Origin: Clostridium beijerinckii
GTDB taxonomy: Bacteria > Bacillota > Clostridia > Clostridiales > Clostridiaceae
DNA: 64,000 bases
Direction: 5' to 3'
Assembly: GCF_036699995.1 (NCBI RefSeq)
Contig: NZ_CP144906.1
Span: 5,488,292-5,552,291 of the forward strand
In this document: positions 45,903 to 55,048 of the stretch, piece after piece
How positions within the stretch are numbered: the first letter of the stretch is position 1
How the letters are laid out: each line of letters opens with the position of its first letter
The notes under the pieces: generated by a model
What the model saw: only the letters and a program-made list of their open reading frames with translations
The model's database searches: none
What the model was told of the DNA's origin: nothing
Program-made: the position numbers and the translations under genes

Positions 45903-46166
45903 TTATTCTGTTGTAAATGGTAATAATGCTATGTTTCTTGCTCTCTTAATTGAAGATGTTAATTCTCTTTGGTGCTTAGCACAAGTTCCAGAAATTCTTC
46001 TTGGAAGAATCTTTCCTCTTTCTGTAACATATTTTCTAAGCTTATTTATATCTTTATAGTCGATAAATTCAGCTTTATCTACACAAAAAGCACAAACTTT
46101 TTTTCTAGATCTTCTCATTTTACCGCCAGGTCTTCTACCGTTGTTACCTTCTTCTCTGCTCATCAT
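45903..46166 (-). CDS. rpsR: 30S ribosomal protein S18
   Basis: 87 residues, with a basic Gly/Arg-rich N-terminal extension and the S18 core [29 protein letters not shown] and CAKH give a zinc-binding set, so this is the zinc (C+) form. SD AAGGAGGG precedes the start. Last gene of the rpsF-ssb-rpsR operon. Confidence 0.97.
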   Translation of the reverse strand: MMSREEGNNGRRPGGKMRRSRKKVCAFCVDKAEFIDYKDINKLRKYVTERGKILPRRISGTCAKHQRELTSSIKRARNIALLPFTTE

Positions 46167-46187
46167 ATTCCCTCCTTACTTAAAATT

Positions 46188-46637
46188 TTAGAAAGGCATA
46201 TCTCCGTCATCTACCGGAGTTATATCCTCTTCAAATCCACCACTGAATGCATCATTCGCTGGTGCTGAATATTCATTGCTATTACCAAAACTATTTCCTG
46301 ATGAATTACTTCCTTTACTTCCTAGGAATTCAACTCCACCAAATTGATCTGCTACAACTTCGGTAACATATCTCTTAGTTCCGTCTTTCGCATCATAACT
46401 TCTGGTTTGGATTCTACCACTAATAGCCACTTGGCTACCTTTACTCATGTAATTAGCAGTACTTTCAGCTTGTTTGCCCCATACTACTACAGGAACAAAA
46501 TCTGCTTCTCTTTGGCCAGTTTTTGTATTATATTTATCAACTGCTAATGTTAAGGTTGTTACTGCTGCTCCACTTCCTGGAGTAAATCTTAGTTCTGGAT
46601 CTTTTGTTAATCTTCCGATTAGAACTACTTTATTCAT
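46188..46637 (-). CDS. ssb: Single-stranded DNA-binding protein
   Basis: 149 residues. OB fold (MNKVVLIGRLTKDPELRFTPGS, then WGKQAESTANYMSKGSQVAISGRIQTRSYD), a flexible Gly/Ser/Asn linker, and the acidic tail ending DDGDMPF that recruits replication and repair proteins. In the canonical place between rpsF and rpsR. Confidence 0.98.
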   Translation of the reverse strand: MNKVVLIGRLTKDPELRFTPGSGAAVTTLTLAVDKYNTKTGQREADFVPVVVWGKQAESTANYMSKGSQVAISGRIQTRSYDAKDGTKRYVTEVVADQFGGVEFLGSKGSNSSGNSFGNSNEYSAPANDAFSGGFEEDITPVDDGDMPF

Positions 46638-46650
46638 TTACAACGCCACC

Positions 46651-46938
46651 TTATACTTGTTCATTAACAATGATATGTCTTATAACACCATCAGTGATTC
46701 TGAATATTCTATCTAACTCTCTTGGTAATTCAGGGTTAGCAGTAAAGTTAACTAAAGTATAAAAACCTTCACTAACTTTTGAGATTTCATAAGCAAGCTT
46801 TCTCTTACCCCAGAAATCAACATTTTCTACTGTTCCTCCACCATTTTCTATAACACCCTTAAACTTTTCGATGTTAGCTTTTACAGTTTCTTCATCGAAT
46901 GATGGGTTTAATATAAATATAGTTTCGTACTTTCTCAT
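46651..46938 (-). CDS. rpsF: 30S ribosomal protein S6
   Basis: 95 residues from ATG 46938 (SD GAGGTG); the earlier GTG at 46947 lies in the SD. Core motifs MRKYETIFIL and GKRKLAYEI are present. First gene of the operon, preceded by an S6:S18-type leader (46945-46990). Confidence 0.97.
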   Translation of the reverse strand: MRKYETIFILNPSFDEETVKANIEKFKGVIENGGGTVENVDFWGKRKLAYEISKVSEGFYTLVNFTANPELPRELDRIFRITDGVIRHIIVNEQV

Positions 46939-46944
46939 TAATTT

Positions 46945-46990
46945 CACCTCCTCCCCTCGGACTAACGGCTATGCTTTGCATAGCAGGGAT
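46945..46990 (-). promoter_or_regulatory. S6:S18-binding mRNA leader of rpsF
   Basis: On the minus strand CCCT, then the hairpin GCTATGC-AAA-GCATAGC, then CGTTAGTCCGAGGGG directly before the SD. An outer stem CCCT/AGGG with an internal CCG is the shape known for the S6:S18 autoregulatory motif, which copies the S18 site of 16S rRNA. Binding of S6:S18 would hide the rpsF ribosome binding site. Confidence 0.65.
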
Positions 46991-47039
46991 TACAATTAAT
47001 GATTATACCATTAAAAAAAGAATGAATCAAGTTATTTTG

Positions 47040-47234
47040 CTAACTTTCTGCAGCAATTACTATTTTTTTTGCTTCCTTTTTAAATTTCACTCTGGGAATC
47101 ATTACGATTCTACCACAGCCAGTACATTTTATTTTTATATCTGCACCTACCCTTATTATTTCAAATTGATTTGAACCGCATGGATGTTGCTTCTTCATTT
47201 CAACCACATCTCCGAGATTAAAGTTTTCTACCAT
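47040..47234 (-). CDS. DUF951 domain protein
   Basis: 64 residues, the normal size of this small Firmicutes family. NLGDVVEMKKQHPCGSNQFEIIRVGADIKIKCTGCG-type residues include the family CGS and CTGCGR sites, suggesting a zinc-binding beta barrel. It overlaps the mscS stop by one base, so the two genes are translationally coupled, and both lie before the rpsF operon, as in other clostridia and bacilli. Confidence 0.9.
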   Translation of the reverse strand: MVENFNLGDVVEMKKQHPCGSNQFEIIRVGADIKIKCTGCGRIVMIPRVKFKKEAKKIVIAAES

Positions 47235-48157
47235 TACTCCCCATCCTTATCTATATTTTCATTGTCTAATTGTTTCTCATCTAAAGATACATTTATTCTA
47301 TTTTTATCTAAAGCTAACTTTATTGCCATTCTAAGCTCTCTTTCCATTTTCCATTGCATTAATGGTTTTGCATTACCTACTACTCTTATTGTAACTTTTG
47401 ATACTTCAAGAGCTATGACCCCAGTTATTTCTATGGATTCACCTATATACTCTTCATTTTTGCTCTTAAAATCGTCACAAGCAGCTCTTATAACGTTAAT
47501 CACTTTTTGAATATCTTCCAGTGGAGATATATCTATATCTACCATAAACCTAATATCATTCCTCGAATGATTTGTAACTCCGCCTATTGACCCATTTGGA
47601 ATTGAATGTATATCCCCTGTAAAATCTTTAATAACGGTGGCTCTAATTCCTATACTTTTGACAATTCCGTTAAAACTTCCTATTGTTACATGATCTCCTA
47701 CTCCAAATTGATTTTCAAATAAAATAAAAAATCCATTAATTAAATCTTTTATTAGACTTTGCGCACCAAGACCAACTGCAATTCCACCTATACTCGCAAA
47801 CGTAAATGACATACCACCAAATACAATTGATATTATTATTGTTATCCCCATAAAATATACTGAATATTTTAAAACACTTTTCAATACTTCCCCCAAAGTT
47901 TTTGCCCTTTGAGAATCCAAAGAAATCACTGCATTGCTTTCAATCTGCTTATCAACAAACTTTTTTATTAAATGCTTACCTATTTTTATAGAAAAATACA
48001 TTATAATAATTACAACTGCTATTTTAAGTGCTTTATTTATTATTAGCTCGATTGATTTAACACTTATGATATCTACTAGCGTACTATTAATATTAGATTT
48101 CAATTCTTTTAAAAATTGGAAATCTTCCTCTAACTCTATTAAGTAATTACCATACAA
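47234..48157 (-). CDS. MscS family mechanosensitive channel
   Basis: 307 residues. Three hydrophobic segments, then the pore helix region (GMSFTFASIGGIAVGLGAQSLIKDLINGFFI) and the beta domain (GDHVTIGSFNGIVKSIGIRATVIKD, IPNGSI) of small-conductance channels, which open under membrane tension during osmotic downshock. The N-terminus starts with a short charged helix. Coupled with the DUF951 gene. Confidence 0.92.
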   Translation of the reverse strand: MYGNYLIELEEDFQFLKELKSNINSTLVDIISVKSIELIINKALKIAVVIIIMYFSIKIGKHLIKKFVDKQIESNAVISLDSQRAKTLGEVLKSVLKYSVYFMGITIIISIVFGGMSFTFASIGGIAVGLGAQSLIKDLINGFFILFENQFGVGDHVTIGSFNGIVKSIGIRATVIKDFTGDIHSIPNGSIGGVTNHSRNDIRFMVDIDISPLEDIQKVINVIRAACDDFKSKNEEYIGESIEITGVIALEVSKVTIRVVGNAKPLMQWKMERELRMAIKLALDKNRINVSLDEKQLDNENIDKDGE

Positions 48158-48172
48158 ACATAATCCCCCTTC

Positions 48173-48415
48173 CTATTTATCAATTAGTATATATCCTTCA
48201 TCATTTCTATAGTATATATTTTTATATTCCATCAAATCATTATTTATTATGTTATCTATATCTGCCTTTTTATCTATTCTCACGCATATCCCACAACTCA
48301 TAGTTATAGATGTAGGAGTTGGCATTATTCTAAACTCTAGATCTAATTCTTTTAATTTTTTTTCTGCTGACATTGCATCATATGTATTTTTGAATACTAT
48401 TATATAATAATCCAT
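48173..48415 (-). CDS. DUF3343 domain protein
   Basis: 80 residues. MDYYIIVFKNTYDAMSAEKKLK and the conserved PTPTSITMSCGICVRI are typical of DUF3343, a small family often encoded near cysteine desulfurase and YedF-like genes in anaerobes with sulfur or selenium metabolism. Such a desulfurase-like gene is present here 0.8 kb away on the other strand. It lies 15 bases before mscS on the same strand. Function unproven. Confidence 0.85.
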   Translation of the reverse strand: MDYYIIVFKNTYDAMSAEKKLKELDLEFRIMPTPTSITMSCGICVRIDKKADIDNIINNDLMEYKNIYYRNDEGYILIDK

Positions 48416-48583
48416 ATTTACACCACCTATATAATCTTTATTATAACTTATATTAATATTATATATATTTTTTTAAATTTATAAAGGTTAAGAACACATT
48501 CATATAAAAACTTCATAAATTTAGTGAAAAATATATCTTTTTATTTTATAATTATATAGAAATGCAATTAGAAGGAGAATATA

Positions 48584-49231
48584 ATGTTTTCAGTAATTAA
48601 CATATTAAAAGCTATATTAATTGGTTTTTTTACAGGTTTTGTTGCCTCTATACCTTTGGGGCCCTCAGGCCTTGAATCTGTTAGTCGTTCAATATCAAAA
48701 GGTTTTAAAGAGGGATTTAAAGTATCACTTGGTGCTGTATCCGCAGATATAACATATATAGTAATTATAAACCTAGGTCTTTTTACAATACTTACTAGAA
48801 ATCCTAAGTTTCACAGTCTATTTTGGATAGTATCTGGTATTGTTTTAATTATATCTAATAAAATATCATTTACAGCTAAAAAACCAGACTTTAACTTAGA
48901 AAAATCAATTTATAGACGTTCATCAAATGGTTTTTTAACTGGTTTTTTGATAACGTTTCTCAATCCAACAACTCCATCATTATGGATTGCATTAAGTGGA
49001 ACCATATTCAATGTTTGGAGACATCATGGAAGGATATATTTTATATTCTCAATCTCATCAATGATAATTGGAAGTATAACTTGGTTCTGCTTTCTTAATA
49101 TTTTAGTAAGTAAAGGTTTTAAAAAATTTAAACCTGATTTGGCCAATAATACAACAAAAATATTGGACTACTTCCTATTTGCTTTGGGTATAATATTTAT
49201 TATTTGGGGCTCTTACAAATTATTTTTTTAG
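48584..49231 (+). CDS. LysE family transporter
   Basis: 215-residue membrane protein with about six hydrophobic segments. The start GFVASIPLGPSGLESVSRSISKGFKEGFKVSLGA is the LysE/RhtB signature. Members export amino acids or small metabolites; the substrate is unknown. It is 15 bases before the desulfurase-like gene and probably co-transcribed, so a cysteine- or sulfur-related substrate is possible but speculative. Confidence 0.82.
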   Translation: MFSVINILKAILIGFFTGFVASIPLGPSGLESVSRSISKGFKEGFKVSLGAVSADITYIVIINLGLFTILTRNPKFHSLFWIVSGIVLIISNKISFTAKKPDFNLEKSIYRRSSNGFLTGFLITFLNPTTPSLWIALSGTIFNVWRHHGRIYFIFSISSMIIGSITWFCFLNILVSKGFKKFKPDLANNTTKILDYFLFALGIIFIIWGSYKLFF

Positions 49232-49246
49232 AGGTGAATACTTGAT

Positions 49247-50398
49247 ATGGAAGTTTACTTAGATAATTCATCAACAACTTTTCCTAAACCAAAGCAAGTT
49301 ATTAATGCTATGTGTGACTATATGCTAAATGTAGGTGGCAATGCAGGCCGTGGAAATTACAGTAATTCTCTTCAAAGTAATAGATATCTTTATGATGCAA
49401 GAGAATTAATTTGTAACTTTTTTGGTTATGATTCCCCTAGTAATGTTATTTTTACAAACAACGTTACTACATCTTTAAACATATTAATCAAAGGCATTTT
49501 AAGGCCTGGTGATCATGTAATAACATCTTCAATGGAACATAATTCTGTTATTAGACCATTATTCTTTTGTAAGGAGAACCTTCAAATTGAATTAGATATA
49601 GTAGCTGCAAATTCTGAAGGTTTTATCAATGCCGATGATTTAAAAAAGAAAATTACTAATAAAACAAAGCTAGTTGTAATGACTCAAGCATCTAACGTCA
49701 CAGGCTCAGTACAAGACCTATATAACATCGGTAAAATATGTAATGAAAACAACATTTTTTTCATTGTTGATTCTTCTCAGGGTGCCGGTGTTTTAGATAT
49801 TAATATGAAAAATATAAAAGCTAATGCGATAGCTTTTACGGGACATAAAAGTTTATTGGGTCCGCAAGGAATTGGTGGATTTATATTGGACCCTAAATTT
49901 AATGACTCTTGTTCAAGTCTAATACACGGCGGTACTGGAAGTCTTTCTTATTCTTTATCACAACCAGACTTTCTACCTGATAAGTTTGAATGCGGAACTC
50001 ATAATCTTCCAGGGATAGTTGGATTATCAGAATCTATTAAATATATAAACTCAGTAGGTTTAAATTCAATTTATGAACACAATAACTACTTAATAAAACA
50101 TATGCTAGAAGGTTTGCTAAACATCAAAGGAATAACTGTTTATGGTGATTTATCTGGCAAAAGGCTAAGTTCATGTATTTCTATAAATCTTAATTCCCTC
50201 GATCCTTCTGAATTGGGATATTATTTAGAATGTGAAGGAATAAAGACTAGATCTGGTTTGCATTGTTCTCCATTAGCACACAAGACCATAGGTAGTTATC
50301 CATCTGGAACTGTCAGACTAAGCATTAGTTATTTTACAACTAAGGAAGAAGTTAATTATGCGCTTACGGTTCTAAATAAAATTTCAAAAAATCTATAA
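49247..50398 (+). CDS. Cysteine desulfurase-like class V aminotransferase
   Basis: 383 residues, PLP enzyme of the NifS/SufS fold. It opens YLDNSSTTFPKPK, the PLP Lys is in FTGHKSLLGPQG, and the mobile-loop Cys is in RSGLHCSPLAHK. This form belongs to the group often found with DUF3343 and YedF in clostridia, which may serve sulfur or selenium transfer rather than main Fe-S assembly; no iscU or sufBCD is adjacent. SD GAGGTG precedes the ATG. A stem-loop that reaches into the next gene's SD may be its terminator. Confidence 0.88.
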   Translation: MEVYLDNSSTTFPKPKQVINAMCDYMLNVGGNAGRGNYSNSLQSNRYLYDARELICNFFGYDSPSNVIFTNNVTTSLNILIKGILRPGDHVITSSMEHNSVIRPLFFCKENLQIELDIVAANSEGFINADDLKKKITNKTKLVVMTQASNVTGSVQDLYNIGKICNENNIFFIVDSSQGAGVLDINMKNIKANAIAFTGHKSLLGPQGIGGFILDPKFNDSCSSLIHGGTGSLSYSLSQPDFLPDKFECGTHNLPGIVGLSESIKYINSVGLNSIYEHNNYLIKHMLEGLLNIKGITVYGDLSGKRLSSCISINLNSLDPSELGYYLECEGIKTRSGLHCSPLAHKTIGSYPSGTVRLSISYFTTKEEVNYALTVLNKISKNL

Positions 50399-50517
50399 CA
50401 ACAAATATTTCAAGTGCTCTTAGCACTGGCCTTAATACATACCTTTTATATTATTTTCTTGTTAGATGTGATTATTAATTTAATTTGTATTCTATTTATT
50501 ATTTTTAGACGATGAAT

Positions 50518-50561
50518 AAAACCTCTTTTTATTGGAAATAAATCTAATAAAAGGAGGTTTT
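50518..50561 (+). promoter_or_regulatory. Stem-loop that sequesters the yyaC ribosome binding site
   Basis: AAAACCTCTTTTTATT (50518-50533) pairs along all 16 positions (one G-U) with AATAAAAGGAGGTTTT (50546-50561), which contains the SD AAGGAGG of yyaC. The loop is 12 bases. The stem followed by TTTTCTT can also end transcription from the upstream gene. Confidence 0.75.
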
Positions 50562-50564
50562 CTT

Positions 50565-51152
50565 ATGTGTCAAAATTTTTCTGTAAACTCATCTTCACTG
50601 GCTTCTTGTACTAAAATCAAAGATTATTTATTGACTGAATTACAACCAATACTTTATGAAGATAGGCCAATTATATTTATTTGTATTGGAAGTGATAGAT
50701 CTACTGGAGATTCATTAGGCCCATTAGTAGGACATAAATTAAAACATTTTTCTAAGAATAATATACATATATTTGGAACACTCGAAAATCCAATACATGC
50801 AAAAAATATAGTAAGTAAATTAAATGAGATAAATTTTAATTTTATAAATCCATATATTATAGCAATCGATTCTTGTTTAGGATCTATAAATAATATAGGT
50901 AAAGTTTTCATACAGAAAAAGCCTCTACTTCCTGGTTTGGCTTTAAATAAGAACCTTCCTGCCGTTGGTGATATGAGCATAACTGGTATTGTAAATGTAT
51001 CCGGAGGATTTGATTTTTTAGTTTTACAAAATACTAGATTATATACTGTTATGAATCTCGCAGATTCAATTTCTAGAGGTATCTATTATTTTATTTTAAA
51101 GAGCTTAGATAGGCCTAACACTACTAGCACTTCTGTAAATATTCAATTTTAG
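50565..51152 (+). CDS. yyaC: Spore protease YyaC
   Basis: 195 residues of the DUF1256 family. IFICIGSDRSTGDSLGPLVGHKL and AIDSCLGSINNIGKVFI and the GLALNKNLPAVGDMSITGIVN segment match YyaC, a hydrogenase-maturation-peptidase-like protein conserved in spore formers and made during sporulation. ATG 50565 follows SD AAGGAGG inside a stable stem-loop. Gene position near parB is like that of yyaC in Bacillus. Confidence 0.9.
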   Translation: MCQNFSVNSSSLASCTKIKDYLLTELQPILYEDRPIIFICIGSDRSTGDSLGPLVGHKLKHFSKNNIHIFGTLENPIHAKNIVSKLNEINFNFINPYIIAIDSCLGSINNIGKVFIQKKPLLPGLALNKNLPAVGDMSITGIVNVSGGFDFLVLQNTRLYTVMNLADSISRGIYYFILKSLDRPNTTSTSVNIQF

Positions 51153-51264
51153 TAACTTTTAATTCTTAATTGCTTTAACAAAACAATTCTCATTTCTATG
51201 ATTATTAATTTATTTTAAACTTATATAGTTGCCATCAGTGTAATACTATTTTGTATTATTTTTC

Positions 51265-51298
51265 AATAAAGATTGTTTCACGTGAAACAATCTTTATT
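51265..51298. promoter_or_regulatory. parS site inside a 34-bp palindrome
   Basis: TGTTTCACGTGAAACA at 51274-51289 is a perfect parS. The dyad extends without mismatch to 34 bp (51265-51298) and is followed by T-rich sequence, 110 bases after yyaC. It may serve both as a ParB loading site and as a terminator. Confidence 0.88.
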
Positions 51299-51519
51299 TT
51301 CTTTGCTAATTTTCTTTTAATAAAAACTTTCTAGCCATGCGTGGTATATTATAATTTAATAGTTTTCTGGTTTTTAACATAACTATAATTATTTACTTAT
51401 AAACAAAATAATTAATCTATGTAAGTTCTAATAAATTTTATACATTTTAACGCATAGCCTGCCTATTGTTTGTGTGAGAACCTTATTTATTGTTCCAATG
51501 AAATTTTATATAGAAGCTC

Positions 51520-52438
51520 GAATACTAATCTAACTTTTAAAGAATGTATTGTTTATCACTGATGATTTTACCCCTTCCTATAACCCCTCAATTAGATTTA
51601 GGCCAGGACTATATTGAGATAAAAACATTAATTCAAGTCTATTTTTCAGTTTCTCCAAAAGCAGTTGTATCAATTTAGCATGATGAACTTTAGCATTATC
51701 AAGAATAATAACTATCTTACCTTTTTTTTGGATATTGCGTAAGCACCTTCTTAAAAAACTCAAGGAATGCTACAGCATCATATTTTTCATGTTCTTCACA
51801 ATATACATGGCCACTTTCATAATCTAGTATTCCTATTAATTTTACGCCTACCACATTTCAATAATTAGGTATACTTCCTTATTTCCCTTTTATAAACCAA
51901 GTCTTTTGAATAGCCTGATAATCTCTTATCATTGATTAGTCTTGAAATAAGGTAATATCAATTAAGTCATCAAGGTGTGTTTTTTTAGATATTCAAAATC
52001 CTTCTTGAAAATTTCTTGTTTCTCTTTATCAGACTTTTTAAAACATATGTTGGTTTTGTACAACTCAAATTTAATCTGTGAAGTATAACTGCCATACTGC
52101 TATGTTTTATAGTAATTCTAAAATTAACCCTGACCCGTTGACATATTAATTTTATAGTCAAGTTTTTTATTGATTCAACCCCCACTTCGTCAATCGTATT
52201 ATTTGTTATCACATAAATAAGTTCTTGTTATTGCTCAGGATTTAATTTTCTAGGGGCACCAGGTGGCTTTTTTAAGCAAGGCCCTTTAATCCATTGACTT
52301 TATATTTTTTAATATAGTCACCAACAGTATGCTCTTCTAATCCTTCCATTTCTACAATCATCTTATTAAAAAAACTTAGACGTGTTTTTAAACTACAGGA
52401 TCCCGCTTATACATTCGTACACTTTTAGATTCTGTCAT
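51520..52438 (-). pseudogene. IS630 family transposase pseudogene
   Basis: From an ATG near 52438 the pieces of one transposase are found in different frames: HTVGDYIKKYKVNGLKGL, then PPGAPRKLNPEQ followed by a stop, ELIYVITNN, and MAVILHRLNLSCTKPTY (HTH part). The catalytic part near 51578-51763 reads IVIILDNAKVHHAKLIQLLLE and YSPGLNLIEGL, after which TGG has become TAG (L-W-E to stop). At least two frameshifts and two stops show that it is dead. Confidence 0.88.
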
Positions 52439-53588
52439 TGCCGTTAAGTTCTAATACTATACTGCACTCTTATTATCTTCTATGGTAATTCTATTTAGAT
52501 TTATTTTATATAGCCTTATCAAATAATATAAATATGAGTTAAGAAGAAATGAATTTTACTAATTAGAACTTATATATAGTAATTATATTTGCCTTACAGT
52601 TTCACTTTTTCATTATGTAGTCCTATTATAAATTATTTACATATTTAAATTTTTTACTCTATGTATAATATCCACACTTATTATATTTCATCTAGCGATT
52701 CTAAACTATATCCAAATACATATCATAATACTATCATACATTTCAAAATATTTTAGATTACATTCAATTGATGAATTTTAATTATGTAAAATATGTTTAA
52801 TCAGCATATACCTAAAATAACTCTTCTGTAGTATTATAATTAAATTGACCTTTTTTCTTAAAAAAGTATTCATTCAAGCTCATAAAAATAAAACATTATT
52901 TAAATTATAATTCCAAATCGTTTTGATCTACGTTAAAACTGCTTACTAATTCATCGTTACATTTATTAGTCCTATATTCAAAAGATGAATATGAATGAGC
53001 AAAATAAACTTTTTTCATCAGTTTTAGTCTCAATCGTTGGCAAACTAGCAAATCTAAAACTATTACCACTTGTTAATTGTAAAGACTTTACTAAGCTGAA
53101 TTCCATAAATGTACTAAATACTTTTAATCTCATCAATAACTTCAAGATATGAACCTTGGTATAAATTTTATACATAATGGCATCTCTATTCTTCCTCAAG
53201 AATTGCTAGAAGTATATATTTCATTATTGATTTCACTACATTTAATTTAAAAGGTATACTTGCAATCATATTATATAATCTAGAAACGCTTTGACTTCTA
53301 TAATTTCAAGTTTTTTCACATAATAATCTAAATATTTTCATATATAATTCTTTATCTTCTTATATATAATTTTTCTTTAAAATATTGCCATGAAAACTAT
53401 ATGATATTTTCCATTCCGTTTACTATACTATAAATTATCAATATCCATAACATATATGCCTCTTGTAGCTCATAGTTCAAGTCAGCGAACATATTATAAT
53501 TTTGCAACAGTGATTTATTTCTTCACTTATAGTCAAAAGCTTTCTGCAACCATAAGTAAAACTTGTGGCATTTTTAAATACAAAAATA
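52439..53588. other. AT-rich intergenic region, no intact gene
   Basis: About 1.1 kb without a credible start or SD-supported frame. A 73-codon frame on the minus strand (52978-53199) has no clear homology, and its neighbouring frame gives GSYLEVIDEIKSI followed by a stop, so it looks like a fragment of a decayed gene, perhaps another transposase. No RNA gene was recognised. Confidence 0.55.
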
Positions 53589-53611
53589 GAGCACCAAATT
53601 TATTGGTGCTC
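53589..53611 (-). terminator. Terminator of the soj-spo0J-DUF4446 operon
   Basis: GAGCACCAA / TTGGTGCTC with a 5-base loop and a T-rich run on the minus strand. Confidence 0.85.
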
Positions 53612-53630
53612 ACTTAACTAAACAATTTAA

Positions 53631-54140
53631 CTAATTTTTATTTTCTTTATTAGCTGCTTCATTTAAAACGTATAATTCTTCCTCCGAAAGATCATATCTT
53701 GATATTCCCTTATCAATTGGTTTTGCATAAGTTGTACTTTCTTGCCTTCCATATATACCAGTTAAAATAACTCCGTCATTTCTATCATCTAGCATAGCTA
53801 TCGAAAAGCTCAAGTCACTACCAACGTTCTCGAATGCCTTATATCTCATAATTGCTACTTTTTGAACACAATCCTTCATCTTAACTTCTAATCTCTTACA
53901 TTCTTCTAGAGCCTTATCAGATCTTTCTTTAGCATCTTCAATACTATCTAATCTTTCCAGTAGCATTTCTTCTAAATTATTATTACTAGTACCTTTCATT
54001 AATTTTCTGTATCTGCTTTCTACTTTTCCAACTGCTTTAAATAATACCACTACTATTATAAATAATAATATAATTATTATTGCCATTCCAATTAATAAAT
54101 ATGGCATTATATCATTCATTGCACTAATTAGCATATCCAA
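53631..54140 (-). CDS. DUF4446 family membrane protein
   Basis: 169 residues. One membrane helix (about 13-36), a coiled coil (about 40-85, RYRKLMKGTS to ECKRLEVKM) and a C-terminal domain with KVAIMRYKAFENVGSDLSFSIAMLDDRNDGVILTGIYGRQESTTYAKPI, the signature of DUF4446. The family is regularly encoded next to parAB in clostridia. The likely start is the TTG at 54140, 11 bases after AAAGGA. A parS lies just upstream. Confidence 0.85.
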   Translation of the reverse strand: MDMLISAMNDIMPYLLIGMAIIIILLFIIVVVLFKAVGKVESRYRKLMKGTSNNNLEEMLLERLDSIEDAKERSDKALEECKRLEVKMKDCVQKVAIMRYKAFENVGSDLSFSIAMLDDRNDGVILTGIYGRQESTTYAKPIDKGISRYDLSEEELYVLNEAANKENKN

Positions 54141-54163
54141 TTTTATGTCATTCCTTTCATAAT

Positions 54164-54179
54164 TGTTTCACGTGAAACA
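54164..54179. promoter_or_regulatory. parS site at the end of spo0J
   Basis: TGTTTCACGTGAAACA, an exact match to the Firmicutes parS consensus, directly abutting the stop codon of spo0J. Confidence 0.95.
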
Positions 54180-55040
54180 TTACATATTAATAATGTCTAG
54201 TATTCTTTGAAGATCTTCCTCTGAATAATATTCAATCTCTATTTTACCCTTGTTTTTCTTGTTTAAAATATTTACCTTTGTTCCAAAATAGTTCTGAAGC
54301 TGATTCTTAATTTCTTTATAATAAGGATTTACTTCTCCTATATTTTCATTATTTTTTTCCTTTTCAATATCATCATTAATTCTTTTTATTAATCTTTCTA
54401 ATTCTCTCACGGATAATTTTTCATCAATTACCTGCTGAGCTATTTCATACTGTTTCTGCTTATCATTTATTGAAAGAAGTACTCTTCCATGTCCTTCCGT
54501 TATGATACTCTCAATTATATATTGTTGAACACGTTCATCCAGATTCATCAATCTCATTGTATTAGCAATAGCAACCCTTGATTTTCCTATTCTCTTACTT
54601 AATTCTTCTTGTGTGATTTTAAAATCATTTAACAATTTTCTATATGCTAAAGCCTCTTCTATTGGATTTAAATCTTGGCGTTGAATATTCTCTATCAATG
54701 ATATTTCTAATATATCTTTATCACTTAATTCCATTATTATTGCTGGTACTTCTTTTAAGCCAACCATTTTAGCTGCTCTCCATCTACGCTCTCCAGCAAC
54801 TATAATGTATTTATCATTTTTTAGCTCTCGTAAAATTAAAGGTTGAATAACACCATGAGCTTTGATTGACTCTGCTAATTCAGCTATCTTTTCTGAGTCA
54901 AACAATTTTCTTGGTTGGTCTTCATCACTTTTAATTTTATTTATAGGAATGAGAAAACTATTGTTTTCTTGCGCAGCATTATCTGATTCCTCCGGTATAA
55001 GTGCGCCTAATCCTTTTCCTAAAGTGAATTTCTTTGCCAT
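54180..55040 (-). CDS. spo0J: Chromosome partitioning protein ParB (Spo0J)
   Basis: 286 residues. CTP-binding ParB/Srx domain with the motifs EDQPRKLFD, GVIQPLILR and VAGERRWRAAK, the central HTH (ITQEELSKRIGKSRVAIANTMRL) that reads parS, and a C-terminal dimerisation domain. It loads at parS as a sliding clamp and recruits SMC. It starts 8 bases after the soj stop. Confidence 0.97.
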   Translation of the reverse strand: MAKKFTLGKGLGALIPEESDNAAQENNSFLIPINKIKSDEDQPRKLFDSEKIAELAESIKAHGVIQPLILRELKNDKYIIVAGERRWRAAKMVGLKEVPAIIMELSDKDILEISLIENIQRQDLNPIEEALAYRKLLNDFKITQEELSKRIGKSRVAIANTMRLMNLDERVQQYIIESIITEGHGRVLLSINDKQKQYEIAQQVIDEKLSVRELERLIKRINDDIEKEKNNENIGEVNPYYKEIKNQLQNYFGTKVNILNKKNKGKIEIEYYSEEDLQRILDIINM

Positions 55041-55048
55041 TCTATCAC

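Noticed and set aside
52978..53199. Minus-strand open frame of 73 codons in the decayed island
   Set aside because: No SD, no recognisable domain, and a better-looking protein in another frame is broken by stops; more likely a remnant.
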